This document shows positions 24,555 through 32,259 of a stretch of DNA of 38,479 bases, piece after piece. The stretch's first letter is position 1, and each line of letters begins with the position of its first letter. The translations under genes and the position numbers were made by a program. Source of the DNA: a virus; the IMG/VR virus record IMGVR_UViG_3300044621_001585, positions 1-38,479 of that record; one strand, 5' to 3'. The notes beneath the pieces were generated by a model. The model worked only from the letters and a program-made list of their open reading frames with translations, was not told the DNA's origin and ran no database searches.

Positions 24555-27500
24555 ATGTCGGACACTCCTGTTCACCCGATCTACCGAACTCTTCCGAACG
24601 CTGTTTCGGGGATCCAAACTCGTTACTCGGACCCTGCGTTCACTGAGCAGTTCGGGCAGCTTCCTGGTGTTGTCCAGCAGGCGCTCCGAGCGCAGGACAT
24701 TGAACGGATGCGGAAGGGTCTGATGCCGGTGTCGGCTGAAGACCAGCTCAAAGCCGGCGTTTCTGCGGCTACTGGTCGTGCTGTCACTCCGGCACCGGAA
24801 CGGTCCCTTGTGAACGTCCCAGGCAACGCCGTTGAAGACGTGAAGTTGATCGGCAAGTCCCTGACGAAGATCCCTGGGATGCTGCTCGAACAACTCAAGG
24901 CGATCCCGAAGTTCGAAGAGAAGTTCGACGAGAACCGGCGCGCCGGCCAGAACCCTGTCGAAGCGTTCCTGAACCTTCCTCTCATCCAGTTCTTGCCCGG
25001 CAGTTACGTCGCAGCGAACGTCGCTGGTGGGAACCCAGGTGAGCTGGCCCGCCACCCGGTGTTCACCGCGCTCGACGTGTTGCCGTACGCGAACCGGGCA
25101 GCGAAAGGCACGAAGCGGTTCAACATCGCGTTGGACGAGCACCGCACAGCTTTGGATCAAGGGTTGTACACCCGTAAGCCGCGGCCGTTGGGTGTGGTGG
25201 CGTCAACGAAACTGGAAACCGATCTGTCGTTCGGCAACCCGATCGAAACGTTGGTGCCGAACAAGTTGGGTCGCGGCATCCAGAAAGCGTTCGGCGACGG
25301 GCCTTTGGCGAAGCTGTCGGATTTGATGGGTCACCGTGCAGTGGAACTGTCCCGCATGGTCGAGATCGGCAACCAGGAAGCTCGCGATCGGATCCTCGGG
25401 ACGTTGCATCTGGCTGACGACCCGATCGCCGACATGACCCGGACCCTTCACCAGCTCACCGACGAGAAGAAGTTGATCGGCAAGTACGGGATCGACTCGG
25501 CTCGCGAAGTTGAGATCAAACGGATCATGACCGAAACCCCGGATCTGATCCCGACGCTCAACCCGCAGGAACAGTTGTTCGTCACTGACATGGATCGGGT
25601 GGGGCGCGCGTACGCCGACTACATGGTCGACAACAAGATGGGGCTCGACCGCTACCAGGCATCCGGCTGGACCCGTCACGAGTACTACCCCGAAGATGTT
25701 GTTGCCCGGTTCAAGCGGAACGAACTTGTTCTGAACCGGCGGAAAGTCGAGTTCTTCGGCGGCGAACGCGAAATCCTTGCCGGCCCCCGCAAGGGTCAGT
25801 CCCAGCGGGTCAAAGGGTTCATGGAGGATTTCGAGCGGTTGGCCGCAGCGGACCAGACCGGCCGGTTCCGTGAAGCGTTGGAGATGGTGAAGGCCGGCGA
25901 CTTGAAGTCCGCGGCGACGAAACTGAACCGCAAGCAGAACTATCCGACGCCGCGTGTCGGTGTGGAGATCCGCGAGGTGATCCTTCCTGACGGTTCGGTC
26001 AGCCAGGTGCGTCTTCCTGGTATCACCGACAAGCGCGTCGGGAAGCTGATCGACAAGCTCAACGGGATCGCGAAGAAGGAACAGGCGTTCGGGGATTTGT
26101 TGCGGGACAACGCCCCGGCTCGGTTCTCTGACCTTGTCCGCAAGCGTGCCGTTTCGCAGTACCTCAACGATTTGGAACAGCGAGGTGTGCTGTCGGATCG
26201 GGGTGCGGCGGAACGGTGGGTCCAACAGGGGGTGCTCGACAGGGTCCCCGGCTGGGACATGAACGAGTACGCGAAGCATCAGCGGGGCATCGCGAAGACA
26301 TGGCAGGCACTTCAGCAGGCCGGCGAAGACCCGATCTACATCCCGAGAGTTTCGACTCGTCAAGCTGAACAGATCAACTACCCGTCGCTCACCGACCGTG
26401 TCCGCGATCCCCGCACCGCGAAGGAACGGATCGTCGATTTCTCTCCGTCGGTCAACTCGCCGAGCATCGCTTTGACCTACCAGGGGTTCGAGATCGTGAT
26501 GCGGGAAACCGGCGAAAGGGTCACGAAAGAGATTCAGGAGAAGTTCGGGCTCCAAGAAGCTCAGCTTCGGCAGCTTGTCCGACCTGAAGCCGAAGCGATG
26601 GCGGCAAGGGATCCACGCACCGACATTCTCGGTTTCGAGAACGACATCATGTCGAAGCGGTACATGCCGTACGACCCTGAGAAGCACGGCGTGTTCGGTG
26701 GTTCGGCGTTGACTCCGACGGCGAAGGATCGGATCTGGTTGCCTCGCCAGACAGCGAAGGCGTTGGAAGCGATGAACAAGGAGGTTCACACGTCGATCAA
26801 ACGTCTGGTCGATCCGGTCACCGGGCTGATGCGCGTGTCGTTGCTTCCTCTGTCTCCCCGCTGGCATCTGTACAACATGGTCGGCGGTGCGGTCATGTTG
26901 GGTTCCGAAGCCGGCATGGGTGCGTTCAAGCCGTCGAACATCCGCAAGACGATGAGCGTGCTGAAAGCCGCGAAGAACAGCGTCGAGCTGCCGGTCGAAG
27001 TGCCGAAGGAAATCTCAAGACTGCTTGGTTACGCCGGCCGTGAACAGGTCGAGCTGGCGTTCGGACGCGGTTCGTTCCTGAAGCGGATCTTTGAGGAATC
27101 CCAAGCTGGTCGGCTCGCAAAGGGTTTGATCCAGAAGTCGTTCAACGCCAACCAGCATTTCGACGATATGTACCGGACGATGGGCTACTTGTACGGCCAG
27201 GACAAGGCGCTCAGGAAAGGGTTGTCGAAAGCCCAGGCGGAAGCTGAAGGGGTGCGGATCGCCCGCAAGGTGTTGCAGGACTCCGCGGCGCTCACCCCGT
27301 TCGAGCGGAACGTTCTCCGTTCCGTGTTCCCGTTCTATTCGTGGCTGTCTCACATTGTCCGGTTCGCGTTCAACTATCCGATGGATCACCCTTGGCGAGC
27401 TGCGATCGTCGGTGGTTTCGCCCGGCAGGTGTGGGAAGACATGGGTGACGGCGCAACGCTCGACATGCTCGACGTGATCTATTGGGGCGACTCCGACGAG

Positions 27501-28112
27501 AACGGCGACAAGCGCGGTATGAACGTGCGGGCGATGAACCCGTTCTCTGATGTGGGCAGCTTGTTGACCCTTGCCGGCTGGATGGGTTCGATGAACCCGT
27601 TGGGTTCAACGGTGCTCGACCAGCTCGGTGTCGACCGGATGTCCGGTGGACCCGAGTTGTTCCCAACGCTTCGGTATTCGACTGAGACTGGGCAGCTTGT
27701 CGCGCAAGCTCCGAACCCGATCTCGAACTTGTTGTACAACACGATCCCTCAGTCTCAGGCGATCGCACGGTTGGCTGGTTGGGACGCCGAGTACCGGGAA
27801 CTGAAGAAGGTCAACCCTGATGCTGCGTCGAGGATGCTCAAGTCGGGGTTTGGTATCCCGATCTTGCGGCGTACCTATTCGCCGGAGAAGCAGTACGCGA
27901 AAGCCGAGGTGAAACGTCAGGAAGCGCGTACTGCCCGGATTTCAGCGTTGTTGAAGAAGGGCGACATCGAAGGGTTGATAAGCCAGGGTGTGCCCCAGGA
28001 GTCGGTCGACATGCTGTTGAGGTTGCAGGCGTCGGGTGCGTTGAAGGAGTACGACCCGGAACAGAACGAGACTGTGCAGTCGCTTGTTCCGAACCCGGTC
28101 AACCCGAGATAG
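24555..28112 (+). CDS. Large internal virion / DNA-ejection protein
   Basis: 1185 residues from ATG 24555, the longest gene. Mostly helical, with long Lys/Arg/Glu-rich segments and a C-terminal part that includes ERNVLRSVFPFYSWLSHIVR (around residue 920), a block seen in large internal proteins of short-tailed phages. No lysozyme or transglycosylase motif is plain. Its position, size and partners suggest it is packed in the head and injected early to help DNA entry. The ribosome binding site is weak (the ATG follows CTGACCC), so it may be coupled to the preceding gene 8 nt away. Confidence 0.75.
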   Translation: MSDTPVHPIYRTLPNAVSGIQTRYSDPAFTEQFGQLPGVVQQALRAQDIERMRKGLMPVSAEDQLKAGVSAATGRAVTPAPERSLVNVPGNAVEDVKLIGKSLTKIPGMLLEQLKAIPKFEEKFDENRRAGQNPVEAFLNLPLIQFLPGSYVAANVAGGNPGELARHPVFTALDVLPYANRAAKGTKRFNIALDEHRTALDQGLYTRKPRPLGVVASTKLETDLSFGNPIETLVPNKLGRGIQKAFGDGPLAKLSDLMGHRAVELSRMVEIGNQEARDRILGTLHLADDPIADMTRTLHQLTDEKKLIGKYGIDSAREVEIKRIMTETPDLIPTLNPQEQLFVTDMDRVGRAYADYMVDNKMGLDRYQASGWTRHEYYPEDVVARFKRNELVLNRRKVEFFGGEREILAGPRKGQSQRVKGFMEDFERLAAADQTGRFREALEMVKAGDLKSAATKLNRKQNYPTPRVGVEIREVILPDGSVSQVRLPGITDKRVGKLIDKLNGIAKKEQAFGDLLRDNAPARFSDLVRKRAVSQYLNDLEQRGVLSDRGAAERWVQQGVLDRVPGWDMNEYAKHQRGIAKTWQALQQAGEDPIYIPRVSTRQAEQINYPSLTDRVRDPRTAKERIVDFSPSVNSPSIALTYQGFEIVMRETGERVTKEIQEKFGLQEAQLRQLVRPEAEAMAARDPRTDILGFENDIMSKRYMPYDPEKHGVFGGSALTPTAKDRIWLPRQTAKALEAMNKEVHTSIKRLVDPVTGLMRVSLLPLSPRWHLYNMVGGAVMLGSEAGMGAFKPSNIRKTMSVLKAAKNSVELPVEVPKEISRLLGYAGREQVELAFGRGSFLKRIFEESQAGRLAKGLIQKSFNANQHFDDMYRTMGYLYGQDKALRKGLSKAQAEAEGVRIARKVLQDSAALTPFERNVLRSVFPFYSWLSHIVRFAFNYPMDHPWRAAIVGGFARQVWEDMGDGATLDMLDVIYWGDSDENGDKRGMNVRAMNPFSDVGSLLTLAGWMGSMNPLGSTVLDQLGVDRMSGGPELFPTLRYSTETGQLVAQAPNPISNLLYNTIPQSQAIARLAGWDAEYRELKKVNPDAASRMLKSGFGIPILRRTYSPEKQYAKAEVKRQEARTARISALLKKGDIEGLISQGVPQESVDMLLRLQASGALKEYDPEQNETVQSLVPNPVNPR

Positions 28113-28126
28113 GGGAAGGGTGACGG

Positions 28127-28132
28127 TAAGGT
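28127..28132 (+). promoter_or_regulatory. -10 box of leaderless promoter for the HTH gene
   Basis: TAAGGT lies 6 nt before ATG 28139, and AAGGGT occurs just upstream at 28116. No clear -35. The earlier in-frame GTG at 28133 touches the box and is unlikely as a start. Confidence 0.45.
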
Positions 28133-28138
28133 GTGGGG

Positions 28139-28462
28139 ATGCGGAAGGTCCCTGGACGCCAGTACCCGACCCACACGCCGCTCGGAAAGCTGATGCGGCA
28201 TTACGGGTTGCGGGTGAAGGACGTGGATCAGCACACAGGGATCTCGTACCGGACCTTGTCGGACTATCTGGCGAACCGCAAGCCGATGCTGCCGAGGCAT
28301 CAACTTCTGTTGGCTGCGCTGTTCCACGTCGCCCCTGAGCAACTGGTCGTCACCCCGGAAAGCAGTGAGCCCCCGGTAGGAACTTCCGGGGGCTCACAAG
28401 CAAGCCCTCAGAACGTAACCCGTGGTTCTACCGATTGCAACCCCAGTTTGGAGATTCTCTGA
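28139..28462 (+). CDS. Helix-turn-helix (XRE-type) regulator
   Basis: 107 residues from ATG 28139. Residues about 15-60 form an XRE-type helix-turn-helix (GKLMRHYGLRVKDVDQHTGI then SYRTLSDYLANRK), followed by a helical LLLAALFHVAPEQLV. The C-terminal 40 residues are polar and disordered. It could be a prophage repressor or a late-gene regulator. A 12-bp perfect hairpin (28365-28397) lies inside the C-terminal coding part. The gene overlaps the endolysin by one base. Being upstream of lysis genes on the same strand is unusual for a CI-type repressor. Confidence 0.75.
   Translation: MRKVPGRQYPTHTPLGKLMRHYGLRVKDVDQHTGISYRTLSDYLANRKPMLPRHQLLLAALFHVAPEQLVVTPESSEPPVGTSGGSQASPQNVTRGSTDCNPSLEIL
28365..28397 (+). 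terminator. 12-bp hairpin inside the HTH gene 3' end
   Basis: GTGAGCCCCCGG (28365-28376) and CCGGGGGCTCAC (28386-28397) are perfect reverse complements with a 9-nt loop. It lies 65 bases before the endolysin start. It has terminator-like strength but no U-tract, and it is translated, so ribosomes could melt it. It might act as an attenuator between the HTH and lysis genes. Confidence 0.45.
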
Positions 28463-28977
28463 TGACACATCCGATCGTTGTCGAGCGAGCCGACTGGGGT
28501 GCCAAGTTCAGCCCAGGAACCCGACCGATGCCCGGCCGGCTGAGCGAAGTGAACATCCACCATTCCGTCACCCGCGCGTCCCGCCACGACCCGTGCGGCG
28601 ACATGCGTCAGATCGAACGGGTCCTCCACAGCCGAGGGCTCGACCCCGGCTACTCGGCGTGTATCCACCCGACCGGTGTCATCCTGATCGGAGCCGGCGA
28701 CAAGATCGGCAAGCACACGAAGGGTCGCAACTCGAAGTCGTACGGGATCTGTTTCATCGGCGATTTCACACGCGACCATCCGACGTGGGACGCGTTGCAG
28801 TCCGCTGGATGGCTGATCAACCTGTTGCGGTTCACCGGCAAGCTGGTGCCGCAGCTCAACAACATCACGATCCAGCCGCACAGCGCCACGTCCGCGACGG
28901 CGTGTCCCGGTGAGAACCTTCGGAACCGGATCGGAGCGATCCGGTTCTTCGCCGGGTTGCCGGAGGTGTCGAAGTGA
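28462..28977 (+). CDS. Endolysin, N-acetylmuramoyl-L-alanine amidase
   Basis: 171 residues from ATG 28462 with GGAG about 8 nt upstream. It has the Amidase_2/PGRP pattern: NIHHS (H33), the later H140 and C148 (PHSATSATACPG), which together form the zinc-binding triad, and GICFIGDF in the core. It cuts the amide bond between muramic acid and the stem peptide at the end of infection. No signal peptide, so a holin is needed. No separate wall-binding domain is visible. It is coupled to the next gene by GTGA. Confidence 0.9.
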   Translation: MTHPIVVERADWGAKFSPGTRPMPGRLSEVNIHHSVTRASRHDPCGDMRQIERVLHSRGLDPGYSACIHPTGVILIGAGDKIGKHTKGRNSKSYGICFIGDFTRDHPTWDALQSAGWLINLLRFTGKLVPQLNNITIQPHSATSATACPGENLRNRIGAIRFFAGLPEVSK

Positions 28978-29297
28978 TCGACGTGATCGGTTTGCGCGAC
29001 ATCTTCATCGGCGCGTTCATGTTCATCGTTGCGTTGTCGTCGGCGGTCGCGGTGTTGAACCGTTGGATCATCTTGCCGTTGCAGCGGGCTGATCGGCGGG
29101 TCGCGTCGGAGATCGTGACGGACGAACTCGACCCGATCCGCGAGTCGTTGGATCAGATCCATGCGTCGTTGCAGGACATCCGGTACGAGGTGCGGATCAA
29201 CTCGGGTGGGTCGCTGAAGGACACGGTGATCCAGATTCAGCGGGATCTGGTCCGGTTGCAGCAGGATTTCACGAGTTACAAGGAGCATCACCAGTGA
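28974..29297 (+). CDS. Membrane-anchored coiled-coil protein, lysis cassette
   Basis: 107 residues from GTG 28974, with GGAGG 9 nt upstream. Residues about 8-35 form a hydrophobic membrane helix (IFIGAFMFIVALSSAVAVLN), and the rest is a charged coiled coil (IRESLDQIHASLQDIRYEVR). It is similar in design to membrane-anchored proteins that lie beside lysin genes in actinophages. It may be a holin partner, spanin-like factor or anchor for the endolysin. Overlaps the next gene by 4 nt (GTGA). Confidence 0.7.
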   Translation: MIDVIGLRDIFIGAFMFIVALSSAVAVLNRWIILPLQRADRRVASEIVTDELDPIRESLDQIHASLQDIRYEVRINSGGSLKDTVIQIQRDLVRLQQDFTSYKEHHQ

Positions 29298-29536
29298 ACG
29301 ATCAGCAGGAGTTGTTCGACGTGGGGGGCGATGGAGCCGGGGATGGGGCTGGGGATGAGTTCCCGGTGAGCTGGTTGACGTTGCCGCGTCGCGCGTTGAT
29401 CTACCGGACGGTGCTGGCGGTGGCGACGTTCCTGGTGGTGATCGGTGTGATCACTGATGAGGTGGCGTTGGGGTTGGTGGCGTTGGTGGGGACGATCCTG
29501 TCGACCGGTATGGCGGTCGCGTACACGAAGCCCTGA
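29294..29536 (+). CDS. Putative holin
   Basis: 80 residues from GTG 29294 with AAGGAG about 8 nt upstream. An acidic N-terminus is followed by two membrane helices (ALIYRTVLAVATFLVVIGVI, residues about 34-53, and VALGLVALVGTILSTGMAVA, residues 57-76) with a short turn. The gene closes the lysis cassette. Small two-helix proteins after an endolysin are usually holins, which open the membrane to let the lysin out. The family is not fixed. Confidence 0.7.
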   Translation: MNDQQELFDVGGDGAGDGAGDEFPVSWLTLPRRALIYRTVLAVATFLVVIGVITDEVALGLVALVGTILSTGMAVAYTKP

Positions 29537-29547
29537 GCGTTTGCGTC

Positions 29548-29579
29548 GATAGAACATTCACTCCCGTCATTGTTCTATC
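29548..29579. promoter_or_regulatory. Perfect 9-bp inverted repeat at the integrase promoter
   Basis: GATAGAACA (29548-29556) and TGTTCTATC (29571-29579) pair perfectly, with 14 nt between. The right arm overlaps the -10 box TATCCT (29576-29581), which is 7 nt before ATG 29589. The left arm would lie near the -35. It may be an operator for self-control of the integrase, or part of the attP site, since serine integrases use short dyad sites often next to their gene. Confidence 0.6.
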
Positions 29580-29581
29580 CT
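29576..29581 (+). promoter_or_regulatory. -10 box of leaderless integrase promoter
   Basis: TATCCT is followed by 7 nt (CGCAACC) and ATG 29589, with no ribosome binding site. This matches the other leaderless starts in the window. It overlaps the right arm of the inverted repeat. Confidence 0.5.
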
Positions 29582-29588
29582 CGCAACC

Positions 29589-30992
29589 ATGTCGATCTCG
29601 ACTCGTTACGCGATCTACGTCCGCGTGTCCAAGGACCCCGAAGGCAAGTCGGTGTCCCCCGCCGCTCAGCTCGCCGAATGCTGGGAACACGTCGACCGGC
29701 AAGGGTGGGACCGAACCGACGTGACCGCCATGTCCGACGTGGACGTGTCAGCGTGGCAACGCAAAGTGACCCGGCCAGGGTTCCAACAGGTCGTCGAAGG
29801 GATCCGCAACGGCACACTCGACGGTGTCGTGATCCACGACCTCGACCGGTTCCTGCGCCGCTCATGGGAACTGGAGGATCTGATCCTCGCGATCGAACAA
29901 CGGGGCCGCGAGTTCGCAGTCCACTCCCCTCGTTCCAAGATCAACCTGTCGACACCCGAAGGCCGGGCGATGGCCCGGATCATGGTCGCGATCGCCGAGA
30001 AAGAGTCCGACGACAAGTCGCGTCGACTCCGGCTGGTTCTCGGCCAGAAAGCCCGCGAGGGCCGCTCTCACGGCGGCAGACTCCCCTACGGCTGGCAACC
30101 TGACCGAACCACCCTCAACCCGGCAGAAGCCCAGGTGGTGCGTTTGATGGCCGACGCGATCATCAGCGGCGAATCGTTGACAGGAGTGGCCCGCCACCTC
30201 AACGCCACCGAAACCCCCACCCGCAACGGTGGACCGTGGCGACCGATCACCGTTCGGAACATCCTGAAGAACCCGCGGGTCGCCGGCTACCGATCCCACA
30301 ACGGCAAAGTCGTCGGCAAAGGACAGTGGGAACCAATCCTTGACGACGACACCTACCAGACCCTTCAACGGATCTTCGCCAGGCCAGCCGCCGGCAAGAA
30401 CACCACCCCGGAACGAAAGTGGTGGGTCAGTTCAGTGCTTCGCTGCGGAACGTGCGGACGCAGAATGCAGTCGATCCCCCACACAACCGGCCGCAGATAC
30501 CAGTGCCCCCCGAAACTCGACGGGTGCGGCAACGGGATCGCAGCCGAACCCATCGACCGGATCGTCGAAGGGGTACTCCTAGCGATCCTCAACTCGAACG
30601 AAATCCGAATCCCCGGACAAACAAGCGTCGACACGGTACTGATCGAACAAGAACTCACCGCTGCTGAACAACGCATGGCCGGCCTTGTTCACGACCACTA
30701 CGTCGAAGGATGGTTGAGCCGGGGAGAGTTCACCGCAGCGCACGGCCCGCTCGAAACCCGCATCGCTGAACTCGCCGCGAAACTCGAACAAGCCCGAGCA
30801 ACAACCCCAAGCTCGGCAAGCATCCTCGAAGCATGGGAACAGTTCACGCCGCTCGAACGAGCCGACATCGCCCAGCTCGTCTACGAAACCGTCGAGATCG
30901 GACCGTTCAACCCTTCGGTACGGAAGTTCGATCCGGCACGCGTGACGCTCGTTGGACGGAACGCAGCCGGTAACGAGCAAACACAGAACTGA
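29589..30992 (+). CDS. int: Large serine integrase
   Basis: 467 residues from ATG 29589. The N-terminal resolvase domain (about 1-155) has the catalytic Ser (YVRVS, S14) and HDLDRFLR. The recombinase domain follows (VARHLNATETPTRNGGPWRP), and a zinc ribbon has C286, C289, C306 and C313. A coiled-coil region (residues about 355-405) completes the large serine recombinase layout. The enzyme joins phage attP to host attB and integrates the genome; excision usually needs a directionality factor, which is not identified here. All key residues are present and the length is typical. It converges with the leftward operon, and its end overlaps a small antisense gene. Confidence 0.92.
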   Translation: MSISTRYAIYVRVSKDPEGKSVSPAAQLAECWEHVDRQGWDRTDVTAMSDVDVSAWQRKVTRPGFQQVVEGIRNGTLDGVVIHDLDRFLRRSWELEDLILAIEQRGREFAVHSPRSKINLSTPEGRAMARIMVAIAEKESDDKSRRLRLVLGQKAREGRSHGGRLPYGWQPDRTTLNPAEAQVVRLMADAIISGESLTGVARHLNATETPTRNGGPWRPITVRNILKNPRVAGYRSHNGKVVGKGQWEPILDDDTYQTLQRIFARPAAGKNTTPERKWWVSSVLRCGTCGRRMQSIPHTTGRRYQCPPKLDGCGNGIAAEPIDRIVEGVLLAILNSNEIRIPGQTSVDTVLIEQELTAAEQRMAGLVHDHYVEGWLSRGEFTAAHGPLETRIAELAAKLEQARATTPSSASILEAWEQFTPLERADIAQLVYETVEIGPFNPSVRKFDPARVTLVGRNAAGNEQTQN

Positions 30993-31068
30993 TCTGTTCG
31001 ACCGTCACCCGGTCAAGAGTCAGGTCGCCACGCACCCGCACCCCTTCGGGAACCAAGTCGGCGCTCAT
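30907..31068 (-). CDS. Small hypothetical protein overlapping the integrase 3' end
   Basis: Reading leftward from ATG 31068 gives 53 codons to TGA 30909-30907. The protein begins MSADLVPEGVRVRGDLTLDR and continues VTVEQISSVFARYRLRS before a basic tail. The ATG lies in an ATGA overlap with the stop of the gene before it, a sign of real coupling. The last 86 nt are antisense to the integrase end, which is unusual. Codon use in the first part looks coding. Unknown function. Confidence 0.5.
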   Translation of the reverse strand: MSADLVPEGVRVRGDLTLDRVTVEQISSVFARYRLRSVQRASRVPDRTSVPKG

Positions 31069-31253
31069 TCGCCCATCCGGTCGACTTGCAGCACGATCGC
31101 CGGCACCTCGCGGTCAGTGACCTGTTCCACGAAGTCGACCAGGTGGTATTTGCATGAGTCGACGGCGTCCAACCCGCCGGTCGCCATCACTCTCCACCGT
31201 GGCCGCTTGTCGCACGGCCGGATGTCGTCGATGTACCCGGCGCATCTCAACAC
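31065..31253 (-). CDS. Small Cys/His protein, likely zinc-binding
   Basis: 62 residues from GTG 31253, overlapping the ERCC4 gene end by 7 nt. C4, C14, C34 and H37 could hold a zinc ion (LRCAGYIDDIRPCDKRPRWR then SCKYHLVDFVEQV). The layout is like small actinophage proteins with a C/C/C/H knuckle and a C-terminal beta strand. Function unknown; a nucleic-acid-linked role is suggested by the operon. It overlaps the next gene by 4 nt (ATGA). Confidence 0.7.
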   Translation of the reverse strand: MLRCAGYIDDIRPCDKRPRWRVMATGGLDAVDSCKYHLVDFVEQVTDREVPAIVLQVDRMGE

Positions 31254-31900
31254 GGGTTGATCGCTTCCATCATCCGATCAACTTTCTTGTTGCCGAGCCC
31301 GTCGACCGTCAACAGTTCTTCGCGTCCGACGCGCCAACCGAACGGCATCCCGAGCTGATCAAGGATCCGGCCGGCCAGTTCAACTCCTACCCCTGGCAAC
31401 CCTTGGAGTAGATGGATCTGGTAGTCCCGGTTGTTCGCTTTGCCCCAACTCGACCTGACCCCAGCTCTTCCACCCAAACTGCTGTGATGCTCTTTGCGGC
31501 ACCACTGTTCAAACGCGAGGACAAGCCCGATGGTGTCGTCCAACGTGTCGGTCCATTCGACCCACACCCCCGCTGCCCGCACAGACCACAGCAACTTCCG
31601 CAGGTTCGCCCGGCTGATCCCCCGCCCCCAGGTCTGGCCGACCAGTTCACCGTCAAGGGTCCATTTGAGCGACCCTTCGATGACAAGCATCCGGTATTCC
31701 AAACCGGTTGCCATCTTGAGGATCTGTTCGCCGAGCCTTCCGTCGCCGATCGATCCGAGCAGATCCTTCACCTCTTTGCGTTGCACACCAGCCCACGTTC
31801 CGTTCGCTGCCATCAACAGGTCGCACCCGAACTCTTCGGGGAACGTGCTGACAGTTCCCAACTCGCGCAACTTGAACGGTTCCGTGTTCGAGATGATCAC
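31247..31900 (-). CDS. ERCC4/XPF-type nuclease with HhH motifs
   Basis: 217 residues from GTG 31900. The N-terminal half has the XPF-type nuclease signature (CDLLMAANGTWAGVQRKEVKDLL), with D27, R41, K42 and D46; the usual Glu of ERK is Gln (Q40). It continues DGRLGEQ. The C-terminal part has two helix-hairpin-helix motifs (LPGVGVELAGRIL, VDGLGNKKVDRMM) that bind DNA structures. Such enzymes cut branched or flapped DNA near junctions. In this operon it probably resolves recombination or replication intermediates. It overlaps both neighbours by a few bases. The Q40 change may affect metal binding but is seen in other phage-like forms as I recall. Confidence 0.82.
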   Translation of the reverse strand: MIISNTEPFKLRELGTVSTFPEEFGCDLLMAANGTWAGVQRKEVKDLLGSIGDGRLGEQILKMATGLEYRMLVIEGSLKWTLDGELVGQTWGRGISRANLRKLLWSVRAAGVWVEWTDTLDDTIGLVLAFEQWCRKEHHSSLGGRAGVRSSWGKANNRDYQIHLLQGLPGVGVELAGRILDQLGMPFGWRVGREELLTVDGLGNKKVDRMMEAINPC

Positions 31901-32259
31901 GCCCCCTCCTTGTCGGGCTCAGGGAACGGCAACGGGATGACCTTCGCTCCTGCTGCCGCTTCCATCTCGGCGAGTTCCTGTTCGGCTGACCGGACCGCTT
32001 CGTTGATCGACTCGGCGAAGAACTTCGCGCCGGCAACGGTCGATACGACACCGACCGTGATGGGTTCGTTGGTGTCCACGTCCACGTCGAACCCGAACAG
32101 CACAGCGGGGATCTGTTCGCTGCCGTCAGAGGTGTACAGCAGAACGCCTTGAACTGACCCGCCGATCGCAGCGAAGTAGCTTTGCCCGTCCAGTTCGATG
32201 CACCGAGGTTCGACCGGTTTGCCATCTTCCCGGCTGATTTCAAGACGGTAATCGGTCAC
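31897..32259 (-). CDS. Hypothetical protein in recombination operon
   Basis: 120 residues from GTG 32259 after AGAGGCGGAAGC. It overlaps the ATPase gene and the ERCC4 gene by 4 nt on each side. The sequence has a beta-rich start (YRLEISREDGKPVEPRCIEL) and a helical, acidic second half (AVRSAEQELAEMEAAAGAK). No motif recognised. Its fixed location between a RecA-like ATPase and a junction nuclease suggests a partner role, but this is not shown. Confidence 0.7.
   Translation of the reverse strand: MTDYRLEISREDGKPVEPRCIELDGQSYFAAIGGSVQGVLLYTSDGSEQIPAVLFGFDVDVDTNEPITVGVVSTVAGAKFFAESINEAVRSAEQELAEMEAAAGAKVIPLPFPEPDKEGA

Noticed and set aside
25203-26867. 554-codon leftward frame inside the large ejection gene
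   Set aside because: Shadow of the 1185-residue gene; composition is not protein-like.
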